Positions 1 through 8,739 of a stretch of 40,091 nucleotides of DNA are shown one piece after another. Each line of letters begins with the position of its first letter. Position 1 is the stretch's first letter. The position numbers were made by a program, and so were the translations under genes. The notes under the pieces were generated by a model, which saw only the letters and a program-made list of their open reading frames with translations, had not been told where the DNA came from and ran no database searches. Origin of the DNA: an uncultured Prevotella sp. (GTDB lineage Bacteria; Bacteroidota; Bacteroidia; Bacteroidales; Bacteroidaceae). The DNA lies in NCBI GenBank assembly GCA_905372445.1, contig CAJPPF010000004.1, positions 1-40,091 of the forward strand. Direction: 5' to 3'.

Positions 1-229
1 AAAACTAAAAGGAATGTTTTTAGTAACGCTTACTATTTTTGGCAAAAAGTAAGCCTCTATTGGCTATACGTGCCTGTAGTGCCGATAAATAAAGGCTTGC
101 AGAACTTTCATTCAGTTTTTACCGGACACCAATAATTATATAATCATTATCACGTTTTTTTCATGCAGTATCACACGTTTATAAACACCAAATACATGCA
201 CGGCATGATAATATTTGACAGCAATGTTT
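1..229. other. Intergenic region left of the GH95-GH109 gene
   Basis: No convincing gene is visible. A small stem (GCTTACT at 28-34 pairing with AGTAAGC at 48-54 around a T-rich loop) could be a transcript end from a gene left of the window or a minor hairpin. An open frame runs through from 163, but it lies upstream of the likely promoter and is not taken as coding. Confidence 0.5.
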
Positions 230-259
230 TTCGTTTAAGAAGAAATTTCATTAACTTTG
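229..259 (+). promoter_or_regulatory. Probable promoter of the GH95-GH109 gene
   Basis: TAACTTTG at 252-259 matches the Bacteroidota -7 consensus TAnnTTTG. A T-rich stretch near 226-231 sits where a -33 element is expected, but it is not a clean TTTG. The box lies 48 bases before the ATG at 307, which argues against the earlier in-frame ATG at 163. Confidence 0.6.
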
Positions 260-306
260 CATCGAAATCTGCCATTAGCTTAAAAGGCCCTAAACCGAGA
301 TACTAT

Positions 307-3300
307 ATGAAATCTTTACTTCTTGCAATAGCCTTCATGTGGCCTTTCCACGAAATCAAGGCGCATGACAATCTTACACTCTGCTACGACCGTCCGGCTG
401 ATTTCTTTGAAGAAGCGCTCGTCATCGGCAACGGGCATTTGGGCGGAATTGTTTATGGCGGCACAACGACCGACCGCATATCGCTCAACGACATCACGCT
501 ATGGACAGGCGAACCCGACATGAAGTCGGTCAGTCCTGAAGCTTACCGACATCTTCCTGCCGTCCGTCAGGCGCTGAACGCCGAGGACTATGCCAAGGCT
601 GACTCACTGGCACGCCTGCTTCAGGGCAAGAACTCCGAGAAGTATCAGCCGCTCGGAAACCTCTTTATCGAATATCTTGACAATGCAGCGACAGGTAGCT
701 ACCGCCGTTCTTTATCGCTCAACACGGCGACGGCACAGACAGAATACATGCGTAGCGGGAAAAGATTCTCAACGGAGTATTTCGTATCTGCCCCGGATTC
801 AGTAATCGTGGTGCATCTCAGCACGAAAGCAAAGGGCGGCATCAATGCGCGGATTCGCCTTGACTCACAGTTGCCTCATACAATCCATGCAGCAGGAAAC
901 AGAATAACAAGCAACGGATATGCCGCTTATGCCGCCAACAAATACTACATAAACGGCGAGCACGGCGGGCATTTCTATTACGACGAAAACCGCGGAATAC
1001 ACTTCTCAACTATCGTCGACATTAAAAACAACGGCGGTACAGTAGTGGCAGAGGGTAATACCCTTCGTGTGAAAGGCTGTAAGGACGTCGTGATAACCAT
1101 AGCCAACGCGACGAGTTTCAACGCCTCCGACAAAAACCCCGTGAAAGAAGGCAGAGACTATAAAGTCGCTGCACTGCGCATCATCAACAAAGCTTCGGCG
1201 AAAGCATATAAGCAGTTGCGCGACAGTCACATCGCAGACTACCAGCGATATTTCCATCGTGTCAGTCTCGATCTTGGCAAGACTGACGCAGCGATAAAAG
1301 CGATGACCACCGACAGGCAGCTGCGCAACTATGTCGAACAGCACCAGAGCAATCCTGAACTCGAGGCATTGTATTTCCAATATGGTCGCTATCTGCTTAT
1401 TTCAAGTAGCCGCACACCGTTTGTCCCTGCCAACCTGCAAGGATTATGGAATGAAGACATGGACGCTCCTTGGCGTAGCAATTACACTATCAACATCAAC
1501 CTTGAGGAGAACTACTGGGGCGCGGAGACGACAAATCTGCCAGAGATGCACCTGCCACTGGCTACATTCATTAAATCAATGGAGCGCACAGGGCGTATGA
1601 CGGCACAGTCGTTCTATGGCATAAACAACGGATGGTGCGCAGGACACAACAGCGACATCTGGGCAATAACCTCGCCCGTTGGCGAGCAGAACGAAAGTCC
1701 GGAATGGGCAAACTGGACCATGGGAGGCGCATGGCTTGCCACTCATCTGTGGGAACACTATATGTTCACCAAAGACAAGCAGTTCATTGCCGAATACTAC
1801 CCTACGCTGAAAAATGCCGCGGAGTTCTGTTTGAACTGGCTCATCGAAAAGGACGGAGAACTCATAACCATGCCGTCAACATCGCCGGAGAACCATTTTA
1901 TTACGTACAAAGGTTACAACGGCAGTTTCTTCTATGGCGGCACTGCCGACCTTGCCATTATCCGCGAGTGCGTGGGCGATGCCGTGAAAGCGGCAACGGA
2001 ACTGGGCATCGACGAGGATTTCTGCCGGAAGGCAAACAACAGACTTGCCCGCTTACGCCCATACAAGACAGGCAGACGAGGACAACTCCTCGAATGGTAT
2101 CATGACTGGGACGACGCTGACTGGACACACCGACACCAGTCGCATCTCATAGGCTTGTATCCGGGACATCATATCACGCCGGCGACGACGCCTGAACTGG
2201 CAAAGGCTGCCGCACGCTCATTGGAGATAAAAGGCGACAAGACCACCGGGTGGAGCACCGGGTGGAGAATAAACCTCTTTGCCCGACTGCTCGACGACAA
2301 GAATGCCTACCACATGGTGCGTACACTGCTCAACTACGTGTCGCCCGACAAATACGAAGGAGCCGACCGTCGCAGCGGAGGAGGCACTTATCCGAACCTG
2401 CTCGATGCGCACTCACCGTTTCAGATCGACGGCAACTTCAGCGGTAGTGCCGGTATAGCGGAGATGCTCATGCAGAGCACTCCGGAGAGTATCACACTGC
2501 TCCCTGCCTGCCCACAGGCATGGAAAGACGGAGCATTCAGCGGACTATGTGCCCGCGGCGGATTCACAGTAGACTTGAAATGGAAAGACGGGCGGGCTGT
2601 CTCTGCGACAATTTACGCAAGGGAAGGCGGAACGACGACACTGCGTGCAAACGGGAAAGAACATAAATTGACACTCAAGAAAGGCGAAAAGAAACAAATA
2701 ACACTACTAAGCATTGTATGTCATGCTTCAATCAGTGCGGCACAGTCGCTATCACCATCAACAAAATGGCATTGGGACAAAGGACAGATAGTCGTTGACA
2801 TGCCTGTACGTCCCGCAGGACAACCGACGGCAATAGCCCTTCGCAGAGCGGAAATGAATTGTGTGCGTATCGGATTTGCCGGACTTGGAATGCGCGGCAC
2901 ATCGGCTGTAGCACGCTACACATATATTAACGGCGTTGACATAAAGGGACTGTGCGACTACGACAAAGAGCGTGCCGACCGCTGTCAGCAGTATCTCCGC
3001 AAACGCGACCTGCCTCCGGCTGCAGTATTTTATGGCGAGAACGGATATAAGACACTCTGCGAACGCGAAGACATTGACCTTATATATATTGCGACAGACT
3101 GGAATCATCATTTTCCGATAGCGAAGTATGCGCTCGAACATGGAAAGAACGTCGCCATAGAAGTGCCGGCTGCCATGAACTTGGAACAGTGCTGGGCTCT
3201 GATAAACCTCGCAGAAGCGAAACAGCTGCATTGCATGATGCTCGAGAACTGCTGCTACGACTGGTACGAGATGACAACGCTCAACATGGCACAGAACGGA

Positions 3301-4185
3301 CTCTTTGGCGAGGTGCTACGCGCAGAAGGAGCTTACATACACACCCTCGACCCTTACTGGGATGAATATTGGAAAGACCCTAACGACAAGACGCAACTCG
3401 GATGGCGCATGATATATAACCGCGACAACCGTGGCGACATCTATGCTACCCACGGGCTTGGACCAGTGGCGCAGGCTCTCGACATACATCGCGGAGACCG
3501 TTTCACCACGCTTGTGGCAATGGATACGAAGAGCGTACACGGAAAAGAATATGTAGAAAAGATAACCGGCGAGGAATGCAGCAACTTCCGAAACGGCGAC
3601 CATACGACAACACTCATGCGGACCGCCGGTGGAAAGGTCGTGGAGATTCAACATAATGTAATGAATCCACAGCCATACAACCGTCTTTACAAGCTCACCG
3701 GCACCAAGGGCTATGCGACGAAATACCCGGAAGAGCATTACTCCTTTGAGCATTCGTTCATCTCTGCCGAAGAACAGCAAAAACTTGAACGGGAATATGA
3801 ACACCCAATACTGAAGAAATACGGCGTTGACGCAAAGGAAGTAGGCGGTCACGGCGGTATGGATTATATAATGGACAGCCGTCTTATCTACTGTCTTCTC
3901 AATGGTCTGCCACTCGACATCGACGTATACGACCTTGCAGAATGGTGCTGTCTTGCAGAACTGGGCAGTCTGTCAATGGACAACAACAGCGCTTCGGTTG
4001 CCTTCCCCGACTTCACCCGCGGTCACTGGAACGACAGGCAAGGATTCCGGCATGCCTACGCCTCGCCCGAACAAGAAAAAGAAAAAGAAGAGATTGCTAA
4101 AGCGTTCACCGAGAAATTAAAGGAAGAGACCATTAAACAAAAGCTATGGAAGAAGTTCGATAAGGCACAAAAGCATACAAAATAA
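307..4185 (+). CDS. GH95 alpha-L-fucosidase fused to GH109 alpha-N-acetylgalactosaminidase
   Basis: This 1292-residue protein joins two complete glycoside hydrolases. A signal peptide (MKSLLLAIAF..., cut near 'IKA') precedes a GH95 module (about 20-800). GH95 enzymes invert and mostly hydrolyse alpha-1,2-linked L-fucose. Its signatures are all present: NLQGLWN (~376), the ININ asparagine pair (~395-398), the acid Glu in SPEN (~528) and the Asp of QIDGNF (~708). From Met850 to the end runs a full GH109 module (about 443 residues) with the NAD-binding loop GLGMRG, LENCCYD, THGLGP and GGHGGMD; GH109 uses NAD+ to release alpha-GalNAc. A ~48-residue linker (about 802-849) includes a signal-peptide-like stretch. 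The start at 307 is chosen because the promoter box is at 252-259; an in-frame ATG at 163 lies upstream of it. Together the activities would strip both the A-determinant GalNAc and the H fucose from host-type glycans, which is inferred. Some GH95 members act on L-galactose instead. Confidence 0.88.
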   Translation: MKSLLLAIAFMWPFHEIKAHDNLTLCYDRPADFFEEALVIGNGHLGGIVYGGTTTDRISLNDITLWTGEPDMKSVSPEAYRHLPAVRQALNAEDYAKADSLARLLQGKNSEKYQPLGNLFIEYLDNAATGSYRRSLSLNTATAQTEYMRSGKRFSTEYFVSAPDSVIVVHLSTKAKGGINARIRLDSQLPHTIHAAGNRITSNGYAAYAANKYYINGEHGGHFYYDENRGIHFSTIVDIKNNGGTVVAEGNTLRVKGCKDVVITIANATSFNASDKNPVKEGRDYKVAALRIINKASAKAYKQLRDSHIADYQRYFHRVSLDLGKTDAAIKAMTTDRQLRNYVEQHQSNPELEALYFQYGRYLLISSSRTPFVPANLQGLWNEDMDAPWRSNYTININLEENYWGAETTNLPEMHLPLATFIKSMERTGRMTAQSFYGINNGWCAGHNSDIWAITSPVGEQNESPEWANWTMGGAWLATHLWEHYMFTKDKQFIAEYYPTLKNAAEFCLNWLIEKDGELITMPSTSPENHFITYKGYNGSFFYGGTADLAIIRECVGDAVKAATELGIDEDFCRKANNRLARLRPYKTGRRGQLLEWYHDWDDADWTHRHQSHLIGLYPGHHITPATTPELAKAAARSLEIKGDKTTGWSTGWRINLFARLLDDKNAYHMVRTLLNYVSPDKYEGADRRSGGGTYPNLLDAHSPFQIDGNFSGSAGIAEMLMQSTPESITLLPACPQAWKDGAFSGLCARGGFTVDLKWKDGRAVSATIYAREGGTTTLRANGKEHKLTLKKGEKKQITLLSIVCHASISAAQSLSPSTKWHWDKGQIVVDMPVRPAGQPTAIALRRAEMNCVRIGFAGLGMRGTSAVARYTYINGVDIKGLCDYDKERADRCQQYLRKRDLPPAAVFYGENGYKTLCEREDIDLIYIATDWNHHFPIAKYALEHGKNVAIEVPAAMNLEQCWALINLAEAKQLHCMMLENCCYDWYEMTTLNMAQNGLFGEVLRAEGAYIHTLDPYWDEYWKDPNDKTQLGWRMIYNRDNRGDIYATHGLGPVAQALDIHRGDRFTTLVAMDTKSVHGKEYVEKITGEECSNFRNGDHTTTLMRTAGGKVVEIQHNVMNPQPYNRLYKLTGTKGYATKYPEEHYSFEHSFISAEEQQKLEREYEHPILKKYGVDAKEVGGHGGMDYIMDSRLIYCLLNGLPLDIDVYDLAEWCCLAELGSLSMDNNSASVAFPDFTRGHWNDRQGFRHAYASPEQEKEKEEIAKAFTEKLKEETIKQKLWKKFDKAQKHTK

Positions 4186-4311
4186 GATTGTATGCAGTCA
4201 CCTGCAAAGCTCTCGACACATTGATGTTATTCTTTAAGTAATGAATAATTAAAAACAGAAAAAAGGTACTATAAAATGAGGATAATCAGTCGTTATATAA
4301 AAAATAATTAG

Positions 4312-4319
4312 TACTTTTG
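4312..4319 (+). promoter_or_regulatory. Promoter -7 box for the PIG-L/glycosidase/PAP2 unit
   Basis: TACTTTTG matches TAnnTTTG and is followed by a 5' leader of about 120 bases that is A+T-rich. No clear -33 TTTG is visible. The gene start is fixed by the GAAAGGA purine stretch at 4434-4440, five bases before the ATG at 4446; the longer in-frame start at 4317 would overlap the promoter box. Confidence 0.6.
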
Positions 4320-4445
4320 CAGGGGAGAGGTAATAATTCATTCCATATAATATGGTATCATTATTCACACCTCGACACGAACTTTATTAAATACATATTA
4401 AATACAATAAAATCTATTATTAAATTCATAAAAGAAAGGACCAAT

Positions 4446-5558
4446 ATGACTATGAAGTACAACAAGGAGTTGCGCAAGTTTGTTTGCGATCTGGCACTTA
4501 AAACAGACAAACCTATACTGAAACTTACTCAGAAGGATTACATTGACAATGGTCTGCAACACCTTCTCGACAAGTACGGAACATACTATGAAATCAATGT
4601 AAAAGTATTCGATGAGCTGCAACATACTATCACAGGCTGGCCTGCCGGCAAACCAAATGCATACGACACACACCGTCCGGAGCGTGCATTCCCTTTCCCA
4701 AAGACCGTTCTCGTCTTCTCTCCACACCCTGACGACGATGTAATCTCTATGGGTGGAACCATACAGCGTATGGTAAGTCACGGTCACATTGTACATGTAG
4801 CATACCACACCTCAGGAAATATTGCTGTGACCAATGAGGAAGTAATGCGCTATATGCACTTTATGAACGGCTTCCAGAAAATCTTCTGCAAGCAACCGGA
4901 CGATACTATCAAAGAGAAATATAATGAAATAAAAGAACTCACCAGGAAAAACAATGCTGACGATTACAACACACGCGATATGCTTACACTCAAAGCACTC
5001 ATCCGTCGTGGAGAGGCTCGCATGGCTTGCGCATACAATGATATCCCAAAGGAACAGATCCATTTCCTTGACATGCCTTTCTATGAGAGTGGCAAAATAG
5101 AGAAACTGCCTTTAGGACCAGAGGACTACAAGCGTGTGAAAGACATCATCACCGAGATTAAGCCACACATGATATTCGTTGCCGGCGACCTTGCCGACCC
5201 ACACGGAACACACCGTAAATGTACAGAAGCAGTGTTCGATGTGATGAATGAGCTGCGCAAGGAGAATCCTGAATGGCTTAAGAATTGCCGCGTATGGATG
5301 TATCGCGGAGCATGGGCAGAGTATAGCATTGAGGAAATCGAAATGGCTGTCCCAATGAGTCCCGACGAGCTCCGCAACAAGCGTAACTCTATCCTGCGCC
5401 ACCAGTCACAGATGGAATGTGCTCCATTCCTTGGCAATGACGAACGCCTGTTCTGGCAACGTTCAGAGGATCGCAACAGAGCAACAGCAGCCTTGTACGA
5501 CAAACTTGGCTTGACATGCTATGAAGCAATGGAGGCTTTCGTAGAGTGGCATTTCTAA
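4446..5558 (+). CDS. PIG-L/LmbE-family deacetylase (C-terminal half of the NagB-PIG-L family, free-standing)
   Basis: A 370-residue protein of the PIG-L (GlcNAc-PI de-N-acetylase/LmbE) fold, a Zn-dependent family that removes acetyl groups from N-acetylglucosaminyl compounds. The metal motif HPDD is at His94-Asp97 (in SPHPDDDVISMGG) and the HxxH motif is at His253/His256 (DPHGTH). The whole protein resembles the C-terminal half of the ~660-residue Bacteroidales 'glucosamine-6-phosphate deaminase-like' protein that has a NagB domain in front, including the bridging stretch LQHTITGWPAGKPNA. Here the NagB half is absent and no relic lies upstream. No signal peptide is visible, so it should act in the cytoplasm. 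It begins a unit with the next two genes (gaps of 15 and 5 bases). A role in amino-sugar catabolism from host glycans is inferred from its neighbours; the substrate is unknown. Confidence 0.85.
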   Translation: MTMKYNKELRKFVCDLALKTDKPILKLTQKDYIDNGLQHLLDKYGTYYEINVKVFDELQHTITGWPAGKPNAYDTHRPERAFPFPKTVLVFSPHPDDDVISMGGTIQRMVSHGHIVHVAYHTSGNIAVTNEEVMRYMHFMNGFQKIFCKQPDDTIKEKYNEIKELTRKNNADDYNTRDMLTLKALIRRGEARMACAYNDIPKEQIHFLDMPFYESGKIEKLPLGPEDYKRVKDIITEIKPHMIFVAGDLADPHGTHRKCTEAVFDVMNELRKENPEWLKNCRVWMYRGAWAEYSIEEIEMAVPMSPDELRNKRNSILRHQSQMECAPFLGNDERLFWQRSEDRNRATAALYDKLGLTCYEAMEAFVEWHF

Positions 5559-5573
5559 ACTAAGGAAAAGCGA

Positions 5574-7166
5574 ATGAGGAAACTACTGCTAATGCTGTTC
5601 TGCTGCGCATCATTGTCGGGCATATCACAGAATCTGATAAGCTCCGGCTCACCTCTCTACAAGCTGCCATACAAGGATACATACGTCCGCGAGCCACTTG
5701 TAGCAGAGAACATATTCCGCACAGCAAAGCCGGAACGCACCAAGCCCGCCTCCTTTACCGAGGCTAAGAAAGTGCTTCCGTTGCCATCATGGGAGGGGCA
5801 TGAAAAAGAGATAGAAATGTATTGGAAAGCCTGGGAGATAGGGTTGAAGAACATCGGGCAGCCTCTCGACGACTCAGGTTTCGTGACATCATATATCTCA
5901 CCTGCCTACAATGGCAATATCTTCATGTGGGACTGCGCGTTTATAACGATGTTCACCCGCTATGGAGAGCGGTTCTTTCCTTTTCAGAAAACCCTCGATA
6001 ACTTCTATGCCAAGCAGCATCCCGACGGATTTATCTGTCGCGAGATACGCGCAGACGGTTCTGACTGTTTCGGACGTTACGACCCTACATCCACAGGTCC
6101 GAACATCCTCCCGTGGTCAGAATGGCTGTATTACACTCAGTATGGCGACGACTCGCGCCTGAACAAGGTATTCCCCGCACTGGCGGCATACTGCAAATGG
6201 CTGAAACTGAACCACACATGGCAGAGTGGAATGTACTGGAGTTCCGGCTGGGGAACAGGCATGGACAACATGCCCCGCGTGCCGGAACACTACAACACCA
6301 TCTATTCTAATGGTCACATGGTATGGCTTGACGCCTGTCTGCAGCAGATTATGATGAATAAGATTCTTCTTCAGATGGGCTTCTATCTTGAGCGCTGGCA
6401 GGAGATAGAAGAGTTTGAAGACGAGATAAAGATGATGACCAAGTACATCAACGACCGTATGTGGAGCGAGAGCGATGAGTTTCTATACGACGAGTACCGC
6501 GACGGCACACTCTCAACGACACAGGGCATATATGCATATTGGGCACTCCACACGGATGTATTGCCCAAAGAGCGCCTCGACAAACTCGTTGCTCATCTGG
6601 CAGACACCACCAAGTTCTTCAGACATCATGCACCGGCATCGCTTTCAGCACAGCACCCTAAATATAAAGCCAACGGTCGTTATTGGGTCGGCGGCGTATG
6701 GCCGTCAGCGACCTACATGGTGATAAGTGGTTTGAAAGAGAAAGGCTACGACCGGTTGGCGTGGGACATTGAGATGAACCATTATAAGAATGTACTTGAT
6801 GTCTACAAGCAGACTGGCACCTTCTGGGAGTACTATGCTCCGGAAAGCTCTGCCCCCGGCTTCATGGCACGCAAGGATTTCGTCGGATGGACAGGTCTCA
6901 CACCTATCGCCGAACTGATAGAATACATCTTCGGCATCAGAGCCAATGTGCCGGACGGCAAGCTCACCATTGATGTCAATCTGCTTGATGCTTACAGCAT
7001 CGACCGCTATCCTTTTGGGAAAGACGGCAACATATACATAAAGGTTGCAAAGCGTAGTTCACAAGAAGAGAAGCCAAAGGTGACGATAAAGACCAACAAG
7101 GACTTTGAACTGACTCTCAAATGGAACGGCAAAGCTGAAGTGACACAGATAAAAGCGAACAGATAA
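5574..7166 (+). CDS. Secreted (alpha/alpha)6-barrel glycosidase, GH63/GH37/MGH1-like
   Basis: A 530-residue protein with signal peptide MRKLLLMLFCCASLSGISQ. It resembles the trehalase/GH63-type six-hairpin glycosidases often annotated as 'MGH1-type glycoside hydrolase domain' or 'trehalase family' in Bacteroidota. Supporting motifs are NGNIFMWDCAF (candidate acid Asp120), GGVWPSATYMVISGL, and WEYYAPES...FVGWTGLTPIAE (candidate base Glu419). These families act on alpha-glucosides or alpha-mannosides by inversion, but the exact substrate cannot be read from the sequence. The start follows a purine-rich AAGGAAAAG 7-15 bases after the preceding stop, so co-translation with the PIG-L gene is likely. 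Its probable location is the periplasm, after cleavage of the signal peptide. Confidence 0.75.
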   Translation: MRKLLLMLFCCASLSGISQNLISSGSPLYKLPYKDTYVREPLVAENIFRTAKPERTKPASFTEAKKVLPLPSWEGHEKEIEMYWKAWEIGLKNIGQPLDDSGFVTSYISPAYNGNIFMWDCAFITMFTRYGERFFPFQKTLDNFYAKQHPDGFICREIRADGSDCFGRYDPTSTGPNILPWSEWLYYTQYGDDSRLNKVFPALAAYCKWLKLNHTWQSGMYWSSGWGTGMDNMPRVPEHYNTIYSNGHMVWLDACLQQIMMNKILLQMGFYLERWQEIEEFEDEIKMMTKYINDRMWSESDEFLYDEYRDGTLSTTQGIYAYWALHTDVLPKERLDKLVAHLADTTKFFRHHAPASLSAQHPKYKANGRYWVGGVWPSATYMVISGLKEKGYDRLAWDIEMNHYKNVLDVYKQTGTFWEYYAPESSAPGFMARKDFVGWTGLTPIAELIEYIFGIRANVPDGKLTIDVNLLDAYSIDRYPFGKDGNIYIKVAKRSSQEEKPKVTIKTNKDFELTLKWNGKAEVTQIKANR

Positions 7167-7171
7167 CACCA

Positions 7172-8455
7172 ATGAGTTATATCAAACTGTTGATATTATC
7201 AACATTCTTACTAACATCAAATGTTGTCCTCCACGCACAGGAGGACAGCATTTTTATTGTACATACAGATTCTGCGTTGCAGCACATTGCGCCGCAACCG
7301 AACGATTACCTCTCAGCAAAAACAAAGTACAAAGGCGAGCGTCTGTTCAAGAAACGGTGGGTACAGTCGACATTTATCGGTGTGCCTCTCATTATCGGAG
7401 GTCTTATCGAGATGCACCACAACCATCATTTCCGCTCCATGCGCAACAGTTTCCTTCCATACTTCAAAAGCAGTATCGACGACAAGATACAGTACACTCC
7501 CACGGCAATCATGCTCGGCATGAAGCTCGCCGGCGTGAAAGGAAAGACACCATGGAAGAAGATGCTCGTTGCCAACGCCTCCGCCATACTTCTGCACAGC
7601 ATAACCACTTATTCGATAAAGAGCATTGTTCATGAAGAGCGCCCTGACGCAACAGCAAACAACAGTTTTCCGTCCGGTCATACAGCGACGGCATTCATGT
7701 CGGCAACGATGCTCTCGAAGGAGTATGGGCACATCAGTCCGTGGATTTCCGTGGGAGGATATTCCATAGCCACTGCCACCGGCGTGATGCGAATGATGAA
7801 CAACCGCCACTGGATGAGCGACATCCTTGCAGGAGCAGGCATCGGTATCATGAGCGCAGAGTTCGGCTACTGGATTGCCGATGCACTGTTCCCAAAGAGT
7901 AAGAAAAGCTACAATCCTGACGACGTTGTACTCTCCGATGCCGACAGCAACCCGTCGTTCTTTGGCATCTATGCCGGTTTCTATGCTCCTCTCCGCGATC
8001 ACAACATCACGGAGAAGGTGCGCTCCAGCACCGGTGGCACAGCCGGTTTCGAAGGTGCTTATTTCTTTCACGACAACTGGGGTATAGGAGGACAATTCGG
8101 AGTCTCCGACATTAACTACATCACTAAGTCAAAAAAAGAGATTGTAGGTAGCATGCATTTCTATACAACCCAAGCAGGTGCATACTTTTCCCTCCCTCTC
8201 TATGAGCGTCTTTTCTTAGGCGCAAAGGTGATCGGCGGCACAACTTTCTATCCCGCCCACCAGACAACGACAATACAAGAGGAGCGTAAGATAGGACTAT
8301 GCGCTACCACAGGACTGTCGTTAGGACTTCGTGCGAAACAACATTTTGATGTTAAATTCAATGCCGACTACAGCACCATGCCGTCAATCGACAGGCGCGA
8401 CAACAGCCGCTACCACATGTTGGTACTCTCCGGCCAAGCTATGATACGATTCTGA
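7172..8455 (+). CDS. PAP2-family phosphatase with C-terminal outer-membrane beta-barrel-like domain
   Basis: A 427-residue protein with signal peptide (cut near LHAQ, residue 23). Residues about 60-240 form a PAP2 (type 2 phosphatidic acid phosphatase) domain. All three catalytic motifs are intact: K150-x6-R157-P158, P167-S-G-H170, and R207-x5-H213-x3-D217. Family members dephosphorylate lipid phosphates such as undecaprenyl-PP, phosphatidylglycerol-P or lipid A phosphate. Residues about 262-427 are different: alternating aromatic/polar strands (FFGIYAGFYAPL, GGTAGFEGAYFF, NWGIGGQFGV, VLSGQAMIRF) with a C-terminal Phe, as in small outer-membrane barrels. The gene starts five bases after the glycosidase stop and closes the unit. 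An outer-membrane or periplasmic lipid phosphatase is the best inference. Confidence 0.8.
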   Translation: MSYIKLLILSTFLLTSNVVLHAQEDSIFIVHTDSALQHIAPQPNDYLSAKTKYKGERLFKKRWVQSTFIGVPLIIGGLIEMHHNHHFRSMRNSFLPYFKSSIDDKIQYTPTAIMLGMKLAGVKGKTPWKKMLVANASAILLHSITTYSIKSIVHEERPDATANNSFPSGHTATAFMSATMLSKEYGHISPWISVGGYSIATATGVMRMMNNRHWMSDILAGAGIGIMSAEFGYWIADALFPKSKKSYNPDDVVLSDADSNPSFFGIYAGFYAPLRDHNITEKVRSSTGGTAGFEGAYFFHDNWGIGGQFGVSDINYITKSKKEIVGSMHFYTTQAGAYFSLPLYERLFLGAKVIGGTTFYPAHQTTTIQEERKIGLCATTGLSLGLRAKQHFDVKFNADYSTMPSIDRRDNSRYHMLVLSGQAMIRF

Positions 8456-8480
8456 CAACTCTCCTTACATTTATAAAAAC

Positions 8481-8530
8481 AATTCGGGCTGGTTCCGACA
8501 ATCATCAGAACCTGCCCGAATTATATTTTT
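8481..8530 (+). terminator. Rho-independent terminator after the PAP2 gene
   Basis: AATTCGGGC...GCCCGAATT form a long stem (8481-8522, one bulged position, inner arm GGTTC/GAACC) followed by ATATTTTTG. It sits 25 bases after the PAP2 stop codon. Confidence 0.8.
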
Positions 8531-8536
8531 GTCTCA

Positions 8537-8739
8537 TTTAACCCTAATCGGTCAATAGACCGCGGTGTTGTTTTATTATCAAAGAACAAGAGCTTTCCTA
8601 CTGCTTTCGCCCGCTTGTGTGGCATCTTACCAGCCGTATTACTTTGACGTAGCCCGCTACGCCCACGGTAACAAGACTGCTAATCTGCTCCGTAATAAAA
8701 CGAAATAAGTTTGGAATCTATTGACCGTTTTGGGTTTAA
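8537..8739 (-). repeat. Dispersed ~200 bp repeat, copy A
   Basis: The copy shows the family's inverted ends: AACCCTAATCGGTCAATAG at the left and CTATTGACCGTTTTGGGTT at the right. It also has the internal hairpin CGTAGC-CC-GCTACG and the shared stretch around 'aagactgctaatctgctc'. It is inverted relative to copies B (13522-13719) and C (37263-37466), and more diverged in its left third. The right edge supplies the stop codon of the acetyltransferase gene. Confidence 0.85.

Noticed and set aside
163..306. Upstream in-frame extension of the GH95-GH109 gene
   Set aside because: It contains the TAACTTTG promoter box and codes for no recognisable sequence; a proper signal peptide begins at 307.
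7313..8095. 260-codon open frame antisense to the PAP2 gene
   Set aside because: It runs opposite a clearly conserved gene and shows no domain; an artefact of codon use.
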